This document shows, one piece after another, positions 10,641 to 22,330 of a stretch of DNA of 64,000 nt. How positions within the stretch are numbered: the first letter of the stretch is position 1; every line of letters starts with the position of its first letter. Source of the DNA: Takakia lepidozioides. Its lineage: Eukaryota > Streptophyta > Takakiopsida > Takakiales > Takakiaceae. The stretch spans positions 57,538,001-57,602,000 of the forward strand of contig CM060733.1 of assembly GCA_030704615.1 (NCBI GenBank). Direction: 5' to 3'. Position numbers and translations under genes: made by a program. The notes beneath the pieces are model-generated. The model saw nothing but the letters and a program-made list of their open reading frames with translations, made no database searches and was not told where the DNA came from.

Positions 10641-10731
10641 AACAATCTCAAATGTATGTTTCTTACTGCTCTACTTATCGCTACGAATCAGGGAACAAGG
10701 TCATGTAAAGCCAATGTGCTGCTGAACTCAC

Positions 10732-11421
10732 CTAGATCAAACTCTGTCCACCGCTGGAAATGTCATCCTCTCCCAACCCGATGTTGCTTTCCGCTTGAGC
10801 CTTCTCCTTCAACGGGCGCAAAGACAGCTGCATGGAGGAGGGCCGCTCCCTTGTCGGCAGGCCCCTCTGTGGACTTTGCTGCGTTGCCTCCTCCTCCGCA
10901 GGAGCACCGCTCTCCCTTTCGACTTCCTCCTCCTGTATCGGTTGCAATAGAGGCAGCTCCAACAGATCCTCGAGCTGCTTGTCCAGAATTCCCTGCCAGA
11001 CTCTCCATCCCTTCGCCCACAGAACCCTCCCCCTCACGATCGCTCCCTCCCTTGACAAATTCAAAGCCCTCCTAGCTTTCTTCATCCTCTCTCTCGCTCT
11101 CAATCTCTGCCTAATAGATGTGAAGTACAAAGACTGCCTTCTCGCTCTCTTCTTTCCGGAAACGCTCTCGTTCTTGGGATGCTCCAGTGTGGCGAGTCTG
11201 AAATGATGAACGCCAGAATGTAACCTCCGAAGACATCCCTCGGGCAAATGGAAAAAGTGGATGGCGGTTATGTTTCCATCCCTCCCTCTCAAGGAATGAC
11301 TAATCATCCAAAAACGTAACGGCTCATAATTGGGGTTTTCGTTTTTCGGCGGGATGCTTGCGGGCTGTCTCGCCGAGAACTCGACACATGTTGCCCTTGC
11401 AAGACACTTAAATGTAGGCAT
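10732..11421 (-). CDS. Unrecognised basic/acidic protein, possible 5' exon of element 1
   Basis: A 229-codon frame with a true ATG (11421-11419). The middle is strongly basic (GKKRARRQ, RQRLRARERMKKARRALN) and the C-terminal part acidic (PIQEEEVERESGAPAEEE). The frame ends in TAG immediately before GTGAGT, which looks like a splice donor at 10732, so it may be a complete small protein or a 5' exon with a recent stop. It is divergent from the transposase gene starting at 11747, leaving 325 bp between the two ATGs as a likely shared promoter region. No domain recognised. Confidence 0.4.
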   Translation of the reverse strand: MPTFKCLARATCVEFSARQPASIPPKNENPNYEPLRFWMISHSLRGRDGNITAIHFFHLPEGCLRRLHSGVHHFRLATLEHPKNESVSGKKRARRQSLYFTSIRQRLRARERMKKARRALNLSREGAIVRGRVLWAKGWRVWQGILDKQLEDLLELPLLQPIQEEEVERESGAPAEEEATQQSPQRGLPTRERPSSMQLSLRPLKEKAQAESNIGLGEDDISSGGQSLI

Positions 11422-11746
11422 GCTACGTATCCATGTTTGACATAAGGGGTTTGACCCACAGCGCAGTCATTGAGGATGTGGCATCTACAAAGTCAGCCGC
11501 AATTCTTGCCTGTCAGAATCATGTGTCCGGCGGTCTGTGATCTGACATTAATGGGATAAAATTCACCAGTATCTGTCAGAGTCAAAGCCGGCTACTAAAC
11601 AGCATGCAAAGAAATAATTTGCCTCAACACCTTCAGTTGGTGGATCCACTGAGACATTGTCAGGAAGTGGTTCGACGAATTCGGCCTTCCTGGTGTACTC
11701 TTGTCACCTGCTCTCCACTGCCCACACTCCCGTGCTCATTCATGCA
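11422..11746. promoter_or_regulatory. Divergent intergenic region of element 1
   Basis: 325 bp between the ATG of the minus-strand frame at 11421 and the first ATG of the plus-strand transposase at 11747. By position it should hold promoters for both, but I see no clear TATA box. Confidence 0.3.
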
Positions 11747-14700
11747 ATGTCTCTCAACTCCGACGTCGCTGTTTTCTACTCCAACGCGCAAGCGGAGTAC
11801 CTGAGTGCCGTAGCCGACGTGAATGGGCTCGCCGTAGTTCAAGATGACTTGCTTTGCGTGACCTTCCGCTTTGAGGCAGGGACTGTACATGTAGTGAGAG
11901 AGGTGTATGACAAAGTGGGTAAGGTCGAGGGCACATGCGTTCAGAAACCACATTTGTCTGGCAGTCGGCGAGAGTGGAGAGTTCCACTAGCAAAGTATCA
12001 CGTTCATGGGGATCAAAGACGTCTGTCGGAAGGTTCCATAGTCACGCCCGGAACAGCAGCTTCGGTGGCTCAGGTGCCCAAAACTCTGCCCATCAAAAGA
12101 GAAGAGACAACCTCCACCACATTTGTTGATATCTCCGATAGCTCAGAAGAGGACGTGTCGGAGCTCCCACCTCCTCCGAATCAACGTCTATTGGGAGACC
12201 CCGATGTGCAAGAAGTTGCAAGTGTCATTCCAAAGTTGCAGTCCTTGAGGGGGTTGCCAGGATGCAAGAGTGATGTGAGAGGCATTGACTGGGATACACA
12301 GCGAATCGTTAGAGCAAAATACCTACCCAATGAATTTAATGGTGATATCATTTTTGAGCTGCCACCAGCGACATCCTCTGGGGGATTGGCAGGACGAATG
12401 GTGGGCATGGACAAGAAGCATGATGGACATCCATGGTGCCGGACGAAAACTTCCAATATATGCAATCTGCATGGCTTGAAGTTCCGTAGATCGATTTGCG
12501 TTGGACACCTTCATTGTCCAAATGCTTCTTGCCAGCACTTCCAAATGGACGGTTCGGCAAATGAGACGGAATGGGAAGGTGTCAACGACAACCCTTTCAA
12601 AGTAGGTTGTGCTCCTGCAAGCAGTAGTACTCTCGTTTGCAAGTTCTGTAAATTGGTCCCACAGTGCATCGCAGATTGCAATGCACGTATGTACTACGTG
12701 CTTCACAATTGCAGTTACCTCACAAGGGCATGTATCCATTTCGGCATCATGCACATCCGGTGTCTCGAGGACAGTGTAGAGAGACAATTGATACAGTCCG
12801 TCACTGCTTCAACACGAAATTCATAGTGCTCCTGGTGCATCGCCATCAGTCATTGCTCTGGCAGCAAGCAAAGGATTCCTACAAAAGTATTTGCTTGGGG
12901 AATCGCAGGAGTCCACCACTAAATTTGACACTGCCTCCCTTGACGATGTTCTGGACCATTTCTCAACATTGAGTTCTCCGAATGTACAAAATCAAATCAA
13001 CGTCCTAAGGGGGGGTGCTGCCAACACAGGCTTTATGGATAGCATCCTGGAGTTAAAGCGTATAAGCCAATATGACTTCATTCAGGACAATGTTTTCCCG
13101 GGACAAGGTGCCAGGAAAGTGTACTTATTCAAGATGTCCACAGTTGGTGAGGGATCGGGAGTTAGTCTGGTGCGAAGAATGCAGCCTGGTGGTGATCTTC
13201 AGAAATCCTGGGTTATATTTGATCACGTGAAACGTGTGAAGGAATGGACGACCATGGCCTGTCATGTATACGATCCTGCATACCAGATAGTGATGACTGT
13301 TGTTGTTTGTGACATGCAGTCGGAGGACACAGAGTCACAAATTCTTATGTGGAAGTCCCTTGTTAACGTTGTGACAGCTCATGGTGTCCCAAATCCAAAC
13401 TTCATTGGGTTCATGGCTGACAGCGCTCAAGCGAATTGGAATGTTGTCCGTACAGTTTTTGGTTCAGGCGACCAATGGAAGGCCGGGAACGCACTTGCCT
13501 CTTTCATTGGAGCCAGTCCCTACAACGCCACACAAAGAGTTCCATAAAACTGGAGTTGCGGGAGGAGCATATGAGACTATGCCATCTGTATAAAGATGCC
13601 ACCTCCGAACATGAAGCCAACTCTATGTTCCAGACTATTCGAGCATGGTGGTACTCATCTGAGGAAGCAAGTCTGGATGGAATCAAAGAACTGGAAGACT
13701 GGTTGGGGTTCTGGCACTTCAGATATAGACAGTGGGGTGCCTTCATGACAACTATAAGTTAGTAGCGAATTAGCATGATTTTGCTTTATTCCTTCTCGTC
13801 GGGAGATATATCATGGAACAAACAGGCCGTCCAATCCAATTCTTATGTTGCTGTACGTAATCATGCTTGTGTTGAATTGCATGCAGAACATGTCACTGGA
13901 GGACATTGCCGATATGCCCTCCTGCAATCTAGCGGAGACTGTGCATAGTAAGTGGATGGCACAATCCGGCAAAAACAGGAGGAACCTCTATGTTGCGACT
14001 GCAGATGACATGGTCCGGGCTGTTTCGCAACAAACAAGGTACCGAGACTTCCTGAGGGGACGGGGAGCTGGCAAAGGTCCAGACAGGGAAGAGTTGCTAC
14101 TCAGGGCTGCAAATAGAGCGAAGCATCCCGCTAAAATGGCGCGTGCTGTAAATGAGTTCACAAATGGAACACCTTTGCAGTCCAGGCTCCCACATCTGGA
14201 AAGAGAGGAAAGATTTGGTTCATGCAAGCGCAAACTTGACACCCCACCAGGATCCGCTGGTGACTCCCATCGGCATGACAGGGATAATTACTCAATTCCT
14301 CGTATGCCTGTGCGATCTCCGACATTTGAATCTAGTAGTCCCTCTGTCGGTGCCTGTTCTTCTGCTGATACAATGCTTCATATCCCTCTGCTCCAGTGCG
14401 GGGAGAGGGAGAGATGATGTTGGCGGTGGAAGAGTTCGATTGTGTGGATGCAATATGGCACATTGAACGGACAGCCCAAGGATCAAAAGTTGGGTGTTCT
14501 GCTGTTAGGGCATTGTCCTTTGTGAAGTGCACCAGCAAGATTTCTAGGGGCGGAGGCGGGACTCCTGCCCCGTCTTTCACTAGTTTATTCAAACATTACG
14601 GTGCGCGAGAGTCCACGCCTCACAAGTTCTGGCTTTGCCCTGATGACATTCAACGTTGTGTGATGGGGACTTGTCGGGATTCAGTCCTCAGCAAGCCTCA

Positions 14701-15187
14701 AATTCCAGCCGTGTGGCCAGTGAAGTTTGGAACATGTCTGTCGAAGCAAGAAATTGAGATGCTGGAGGATGCCAGGTTTCGTCTTCCAAGAGGCCCAATA
14801 GTCATAACACCAGTTTCATGTCGGGGTTCGCAATCCGCATTCCCCCCATGTCCACCACATGGGAAAGTCTGGCCTACGAAACAAAATGGAAAACCGGTCC
14901 GTCGTGTTGAGGCAGGTCCTGAAAATGATTGCAAAATTGAGTCAGCAAGAAACCTGCAGTGTCGGGTGACCCAAGTTGTCAATGTCCCCCCTCCAGGCTA
15001 TGGGCGGGTGTACAGTATGGTGACATTGGGTTCTGTTGTTCACGACATGACTTATGAGGTAACTTTTGGAAATTTTCCAAATTGCACATGCCCGGACTTC
15101 CAGAACACTTTATCAAGCTGTATTGGAAAGAAACCCAAATTTGTCCCGTGCAAACACCTATATCTACATTCACAAGATGTTTTGTGA
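11747..15187 (+). pseudogene. MULE-like transposase with SWIM zinc finger, frameshifted
   Basis: The first ATG is at 11747. N-terminal part (11747-12760): Ser/Glu-rich linker, then GRMVGMDKKHDGHPWCRTKT and a Cys-rich segment (CVGHLHCPNASC, CKFCKL). Catalytic part (12830-13760): IFDHVKRVKEWTTMACHVYD, FMADSAQANWN, then CLFHWSQSLQRHTK and WLGFWHFRYRQWG; the D residues fit a DDE transposase core. A further exon begins at about 13888 after GCATGCAG (CNLAETVHSKWMAQSGKN). The last part has FTSLFKHYGA and ends in a SWIM finger, NCTCPDFQ...VPCKHLYLH (C-x-C-xn-C-x-H). The frame changes near 12750, 12820, 13480 and 14400, so it is not functional unless some are sequencing errors. This is a multi-domain transposase family I associate with seed-free plants. 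It is divergent from the methyltransferase-type gene and followed by palindrome array 2. Confidence 0.7.
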
Positions 15188-15409
15188 TCCTCACCGAGAC
15201 ACGTGCATTCACCAGTGTACAATGGGTCCTACTGACGTTCATACACTTCTGCAACGTGATAGGATTACTAAAATGTGAGGTGCTTAGAAGGAGTTGGATT
15301 CTTTGACAATGACTCCACTTTGTTCAATGTAATGTTTTTAACATGTTCTATTTCTGTTTTGGCTGAATCTGTTTTCGGTTTGTTTGTTTTGGGGTTGGTG
15401 GTTTTTCCA
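15188..15409. other. 3' flank of the SWIM transposase
   Basis: T-rich sequence after the last codon, with no separate feature. It leads into the second palindrome array. Confidence 0.4.
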
Positions 15410-15870
15410 ATTAAGATGTCGTTGATGTGGCCTGTTGAAACTGTGTTTGTCAACGCACTCAATTTTGGAGAGCCACAAGGGGGGAAATAATAATAATTAT
15501 AATATTATTTTTTTGGGTTTTTTGGGTTCTCCCTCCTTTCCTGCCTAGAGCTGAGTGCGTCAACGCACCCAATTTCTTCACTCATAAAGGAGCTCCATAA
15601 ACGCACTCAGTTTCTGGGGCTCTTTCCAATAGTATTCTCTTCCATCTCCTCTCTCTCTGAATGATGTTCTGTTTGCTGACCTATTTCGATAAATGGAGTG
15701 AGAGCACCCCCAGAAACTGTGTGCGTCGACGTACTCAATTTCTGGAGGTCTTGAGTTGTCTCCAGTTTTTGAAGTCCTCACATGATGGTTCTATTTCTGT
15801 CTGTGATTGCCAGAAAGGAGAATAAAATAGCACCCCTGAAAATTGAGTGCGTCAACACACTCAGTTTTCG
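15410..15870. repeat. Palindrome array 2 (GAGTGCGTCAACGCACTC type)
   Basis: One array-1-type half-unit (TTAAGATGTCGTTGATG, 15412) is followed by five units of a different palindrome. Its full form is TTGAGTGCGT, CA, then the mirrored arm. Units lie at about 15447, 15555, 15597 (half), 15720 (centre GTCGAC) and 15845. Spacing is about 50-125 bp. Both palindrome families keep a GTYRAC-like centre, although the arms are unrelated. Confidence 0.8.
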
Positions 15871-16179
15871 TAACCTCTCCACAGCCAAAAATCAAACAAG
15901 CACAGACAGATTACCTTCGGTCATTTGTTAGGAGCACTCACCGATGCATCTCATTCTTTTCTTTCTTCTCGAAAGAGGATGACAATGGTTTTGCAGTTGT
16001 GCAAGAACATGTCCTAGCAACACGCTTTCAGCTTTGCATTGAGGGAATTCAATGGTTTGGCAGCATCCTAGCAACTTGGGAGCACCTTCAGTAGGCAGCC
16101 CTCCCCACCTCATGGAGAGGAGTCTGACTGCAATTGGAGGCATCTGTGCTGTTATAAGAAAACTACGTTCCACAACTCA
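15871..16179. other. Unrecognised segment
   Basis: Open frames of about 80 codons on both strands, none with a recognised motif. Confidence 0.3.
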
Positions 16180-16515
16180 CTTGTCTTTTGAGAGCAAGCG
16201 CAAACGTAGTGCTCTCTGATCAGATGCTTTGTTCCTATATAATCGTTGGTCTTCGATGTCTACTGGATGATCACTACCGTCTACTAGAGTGTTTGTCTGC
16301 TGTGTCGCTAGGTACTGCAGGCTTCTTTTTGAGACGGTGGTCCCTCTTCTCTTCGTTATTTGGCTTGCAAGCAGGGTCTTCCTAGGTGAACCTCTATGGC
16401 ACTCACCTTATGAGGTTATTTTTTCCTCATTGTATTTTCCTTCACATTTTCATCCACCTTTTATACAAAATATGAGGTCTTCATTAGTCTACAAAAAACC
16501 AAATAATAAATAAAA
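16180..16515 (+). mobile_element. Probable LINE 3' end with A-rich tail
   Basis: Contains the block ATGAGGTTATTTTTTCCTCAT (16409-16429 region), shared with the LINE tail near 1967, then a pyrimidine-rich stretch and an A-rich tail (AAAAAACCAAATAATAAATA, 16493-16520). Confidence 0.4.
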
Positions 16516-16742
16516 TAAAATGTTGAAATTGCTACAGTCCAATTGCAAAATTGTCTTGAATTGTAATTGTCATTGTACAGTTGTAATTCCAAAATGTTGT
16601 GGAATGGATGCCTCAGTTTTAGGCCAATTTTCCATTTCTGTTTTTTCATGGATGGTTTTTTGGTTTGATGTTTCCTAAGTTTAAACCCACGGTCACAGGA
16701 CCCTCGGGTATAGGCGCTGTACCTTTCTGGGCTCGTGGTGGT
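16516..16742. other. Intergenic, nothing recognised
   Basis: AT-rich, then GC-rich; no gene or repeat identified. Confidence 0.35.
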
Positions 16743-16890
16743 TGCTGACGTGGCGTCATGTCAGCATTAGCAGACCATGTCAACATGTTGACATGACACT
16801 CATGCCACGTCAGAGACATTCTACACTCACGCCACGTCACCGCTGTGTGAGCGTACGCTCACACGCTCACGCCGTTGCGTCGTTGGCATG
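16743..16890. repeat. Fold-back cluster of nested palindromes
   Basis: Outer inverted pair TGACGTGGC...GCCACGTCA, inner perfect palindrome ATGTCAACATGTTGACAT (near 16777), then GTGAGCGTACGCTCAC (near 16855). The TGACGTGGC/GCCACGTCA words also contain the plant ACGT core bound by bZIP proteins. It could be a MITE end or the palindrome cluster of another element. Confidence 0.6.
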
Positions 16891-17240
16891 GTGGCATGCC
16901 CTGCTGGTGCTAAGAACATCAATATGAGTGATGATTGTAACATCAAAATCTGCCTCCACATTCGAGTGGCTTGCTCTCTCAAGTAGCGCAGCATTGTGGA
17001 AGGCACCATTTCCAGCATCTGGCCTCTCAACCACTCTAGTTCATTCAACCCTCTCTCCTTCCACATGTCTCTCCACAACCAGGATGTTCTAGCTAGACTG
17101 AGTGTCCAAAAACAGCTTTAGTACAAGTACGACAACATCATAGAGGCGGGTGTAGTGATGGAGAGATATGAACCTAACCTTGTTCGGTCCAGAATCCGGG
17201 CCAGTCTGTTTCGTTACCCTGCTCCCCATGGACTTGACGA

Positions 17241-17970
17241 TTACAGCATCTTAAGCAGAGATCTTTCAGTTGAATCACTCCGGCTTCCATAACAGAAGCA
17301 GCAGTCCAGGTTGGATTCTCTGAGCTTTACTGTGAGCTCTACCCGGTCCATCCGCCCCTCTCCAACCCTCAACCATCTCACGGGCGGCCTCCTATCTGAA
17401 CTCCTCCCCAACTGCTCCCTCTCCACCCATTCTACCCGCTGGTCTCTCCAATATTCTTGTGACAAATTCTTGCCTCTAGATAGACAGGGGGATCCCCTCC
17501 CTCGAATGACCTCCACTCCAGTGTTGATTGTTCAACTAGACAAGCATGATCTCTCTGCCTCGTGTGACCACCTTTCAGCCTGTTACCTTCCCTTGATGCA
17601 GATTAAATTTTTGTCCTGGAACATCAGGGGATTGGGATAAGACTAGATGACACTTAAAAAAGTTAAATTGGCTGCGTGGCTTGCCCCTCATGTTTCTTCC
17701 CAAGCGATTGTGTTTCTACAAGAACATAAGCTCTCAGATTCCAAAATTCTAAACCTCACCAACCAACTATAACCGAAAACCTCTGCTCTTTGAAAACCGT
17801 CTTATGATGGCACCAAAGGGGGAACAACCATCCTCCTCTCCCCCTGTATTAAGCACTGCCTCCTCAATGAAGAAGTTTGGGAAGCGGGAAGAGTACAATT
17901 CTGCTCTCTTCTCTTCCCTAATGACTCAGACCCAACAGACTTTGTTAACATCTATGCACCCCTGACATGC
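17241..17970 (+). pseudogene. LINE ORF2 endonuclease N-terminus fragment
   Basis: Around 17600 the plus strand reads MQIKFLSWNIRGLG, the standard start of plant LINE endonuclease/reverse-transcriptase polyproteins (exonuclease III-like fold, WN motif). It continues, with stops, as IVFLQEHKLSDSKI (E of the catalytic QE motif) and later FVNIYAP. The preceding frame (17311-17590) would be the linker upstream. In-frame stops at 17638 and 17645, among others, and an abrupt switch to copia sequence at about 17971 show a dead, truncated copy. Confidence 0.65.
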
Positions 17971-18133
17971 TAAGTCGGAAGGGTCAGAAGGAGAAATCTT
18001 TGATAGACTGGTGACTAGACCCTTTTCATGCATCAGATATAGGCTTACGTATTTAAATGCCCAAACCAACTAAGATGCCAGATTCTAGTGGGATTGATTG
18101 TGTTAGTCACTGACCCCAAGAAAAGTTCATTAG
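17971..18133 (-). pseudogene. Ty1/copia GAG-pre-integrase fragment
   Basis: Closely matches 33977-34150 (CATGCTAAGTCGGAAGGGTC, TAGACCCTTTTCATGCATCA and others). The minus strand encodes part of a GAG-pre-integrase domain (the H...GHLNY...KGLV region in the better copy). The same junction to CACTA-like sequence follows in both places, so it is a duplicated composite. Confidence 0.65.
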
Positions 18134-18136
18134 ACA

Positions 18137-18764
18137 CACACTACAGGAGAAGAGGGGGGGTAGGGGGGGGGGGGGGGAGGGGTTTAGCAACGCCAGCCGT
18201 GCCCCCACGCTGGGCGCGGTGCTGAGCCTACGACGCCACCCCCGCGGCCCTTTTTTGTGACGCCCAGCCGTCGTAAGGTGGCATGAAGGGGGAAAGAATG
18301 CCCCCACTCAGACGGCTGGGCGTCGCAAGGTGCGGGGGGTTTGCAACTTTGTGATACATAGATGTATCGTAGGTGTGTTGGTTAGTCTGTAGTGACTTAG
18401 AAATGTTATAACGTGGAGGTCCTAGGTTCAAGTATGCATTGCCTAATATATGTAGAACAATGAACGTATTGCCATTGGATAGAACCGGAGTCAATGGTCA
18501 ACAAATTTTTGAAATTCAAATTCAAATTTTGAAGTTCAAATTTTCCCACCTAAATTCAAATGTACCCCCCTAAACTACGACGTCCGGGGGTCGCATTTTG
18601 CGACCTCCGGACGTCGCTAATTCGAAATAGCGGAGAACGATTTTTTTAATTTTTATTTTTTTTTAATTTTTTCATCTGGAGAGGCGACGTCTGGGCGTCG
18701 CAAGTCGCGTCTGCGTAACCTAGCGACTCCCATCCGTCGCAAAATAGCGACGATATTCGGGGCG
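18137..18764. mobile_element. CACTA-like terminus with subterminal repeats
   Basis: Starts CACTACAGGAGAAGAGG, close to the CACTACAAGAAAA consensus of plant CACTA (En/Spm) ends. It then contains several direct and inverted copies of GACGCCCAGCCGTCG-type words, such as GCGACGCCCAGCCGTCGCAA-like (18256), inverted at 18303, CGACGTCCGGGGGTCG (18578), GCGACCTCCGGACGTCGC (18598) and GGCGACGTCTGGGCGTCG (18685). Dense GC-rich subterminal repeats are typical of CACTA elements. No transposase and no matching far end were identified. Confidence 0.5.
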
Positions 18765-18832
18765 TGCTAGATTGTGAGCAGAAAAAACTGTGAGCAGGAT
18801 TCTGCTCACAGTTTTCACCCTATTACCGCGGA
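18765..18832 (+). repeat. Second copy of the TGCTA-GTGAGCAG repeat
   Basis: TGCTAGATTGTGAGCAG, then a GTGAGCAG/CTGCTCAC inverted pair and ACCGCGGAC, in the same order as 3834-3925. It marks a possible LTR edge. Confidence 0.45.
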
Positions 18833-19609
18833 CCTATACCTGCTGGAAGCTCTATTACCGTGGGCTTCAAGTGCTAAATCAACTTTGTGATTTTTGCTCA
18901 TACGTTCATCGAATCTTACATAGTCTCCATCTCGGTCATTTCCAAGCTCAAAGTCTGAATCAACAAGCTGATGAAGCTCATTTTGCCCTCGCACAAGAAA
19001 ATTTCTGAGGTAGTCAAATGCAAGCCTCATTATGCATCTGTGGTTGTTAGTACGTGCAGCGAATTCCTATGAAAGCAAAACAATGTCATTCTCGTAGGTC
19101 ATCGTTGATGTAGTCCTCCGCTTCCTGCCAATGCCAAGAGCAGCAGAGCGTCTCACCACTTCTTTACAAGAGATACAAGTCTTCTTGAAATGAGGATCGT
19201 GAAGGATGTTGTACTCCTCCATAGGTTCACCAGATACCATAGATTTTGTCTCCAATCTCGCACTGATGAGTCTACCGAAAGCTCGAAGAAGACCTATAAA
19301 CCTATTAAAACCCTTCATAAGTCAAATTGCGTATATATAGGATGTATGATGAGGTCAATACACATTGTTGCAAAGTTTTTAGGAAACTCACTATGTTTCT
19401 CCAAGATATACTTGACCATCAGTTCTTTGAACCTGGAGGAAAATCGTGCTCGATAACCCAACCAATTTTTTAACATCAGTCTCAAACAGCTCTTCCATGG
19501 TTTTGGCTGTGGATTTCCCTATTACTATCCTCCATGTGTCAAACCTCCTACGGGCCCGACGCTCGGGAGAGTGGCTCGGAAGGCCGCTCGGGACCAGACC
19601 AGGAAGCAA
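18833..19609 (-). pseudogene. Decayed unrecognised coding region
   Basis: Minus-strand frames read in order: FDTWRIVIGKSTAKTMEELF (19609-19450 region), LKNWLGYRARFSSRFKELMV in a shifted frame (about 19400-19460), FKKTCISCKEVVRRSAALG with KRRTTSTMTYENDIVLLS (19190-19070) and RLAFDYLRNFLVRGQNELHQ with LVDSDFELGNDRDGDYVRF (19030-18890). The composition is protein-like and the pieces seem to be exons or frameshifted parts of one protein. I do not recognise the family; a transposase or recombinase of another element is possible. Confidence 0.35.
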
Positions 19610-21304
19610 TTAAGGTAGTGGCATCTAGAAGTGTGCGCGGCCTTATTATGTCCCCTATTTTTGATGAATGAAGTCATTTTTTTCATCCTAGTACTGTGCA
19701 CTTTTGTAATGGAGGCAATTCAAGGTTAATTATAGGTACGATGTGAGGTGTTTTGGAGTACAAGGGGCTTATTTAATGGTGCATTAGTGAAGCTAATTAC
19801 ATAGCAGCCTATTGATTCTTATTTCAAATTCCTAATTTGTTTTTGAAAGTGGAGGCTAGTGTTTTGGGACAATGGCCAATTAATACATCAGCCAAGCATC
19901 AATGCAAATGGGATGCATGGTGCACCTTATATACTGCTACAATGCACACATTTTTATCATGCTTCCGTTGCCAAGGATGGCGGAAGAATGGGAGTTGTGG
20001 AGTCTTCCAGCTGTGTCCACGGGGTCGGCTAGTTTAGGGTTCTCAGATGGCCATGTATGAGGAGTTGTAGGTCAACTCAGGGCATACTTAAGGGTCCTAC
20101 TTGGAGTTGTCTATGGTCAGATTTTGCACAGGTGGTCATCCATGCAAGGAAAGTTATGGGATGTGCGCAATTCCGTGTTGGGAGACCGTTACTTTTGGAC
20201 CCGCACATGGCCTAGTTTTGCTAATTTTTGGGACAGGTGTAGGTGCACATCTTGTGCACTGGGGGCAACTTCCGGCACATATCAAGGAGGATTATATGGC
20301 ATTATAGGATGGACCTACTGAGCAATAGTGGGATAATATGTACTTTGATTTTGATAATTCATATATAATACATCTGTGATTGAAAAATTATGTGCTTTGC
20401 ACAAATGATGGTTGCTTCATTTGCTATCCTGCTCATATAATTTTTGTGTTGCACACTGCTTAAAAGCACACTTCAAGATACCACTACCTAAGTGCAATTA
20501 GTGAGGGTGACGGCATCATAACTTAGATGGAAGGGGGAGAGGGGTGATTGGCTGGTCTGATCCAGACAAGTGGATGAAGGGGAGTGGCTCATCAGAGGAT
20601 GAAGCCTGAGCTGGAAGCCAGATGGCTGCTTCCGGAAGGAGGGGGGCGTGGGATGATGATGGGTCAAAGTGATGCCGGGGGGTACGTTGGATGCACACTG
20701 GAGGACAAGGTGACGATGTTTAGAGTGATTGCGAGGACAGATCGGCAAGATGACGCCGGGGCTTCAGAGCAGTACGAGGATGCTTGAAAGAGAGACGCTG
20801 GCGAAGCCCTCTCTCTCACCGCAAAACGCAGAGCTCCTCTTCCGCCTCGATCCGCCTTTTATAAAAAATCCGAGTGGCTTATTTCTAAGAACATGGTCAT
20901 AATTTCCAGTGTGTTATTTCCAATTCGAATCACTGAGTTCTGTACACAAATTCCAACCAACGAGGGTATGTAACTTCAAAAGTACTTCCCCACCAACATC
21001 CCATCGTTAGCGTATGTGCAAGAGAATCGGCCTTGTGTCAGATTTCTACGATCTTACACGTTGTAAATGTCAACAGAAAATACTTCATATTACGAGGCCG
21101 CTTCAGTATTAAGGCAAGCTCGGGAGGTTCATATGATGTGATGTGAAACCGCTGTGCTGCTGGGAGTACTAGCCTGCAATGGCCTTAAGCAATTCACAGT
21201 TCACAAGAGTCAATGAATGTATACCGGCATCAAGCGCGAGTTCAAAACCGTGCGCAGGCACATTGTGAGTGACTGACTAGCAAGAATATCAAGACATCGG
21301 CTAC
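19610..21304. other. Intergenic, no gene recognised
   Basis: Short frames only. The stretch next to 21304 should include the alpha-tubulin 3' UTR (minus strand). Confidence 0.4.
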
Positions 21305-22321
<1,017 letters not shown>

Positions 22322-22330
22322 GTGGTAAGT

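Noticed and set aside
17971-18133. LINE and copia sequence as one chimeric gene
   Set aside because: The strand switches at the joint and both parts are truncated and stopped.
18680-18770. Helitron 3' end (hairpin GTCGC...GCGAC followed by CTAG)
   Set aside because: The hairpin is one of several GACG-type subterminal repeats, the distance to CTAG is longer than usual, and no Helitron protein or 5' TC end is seen.
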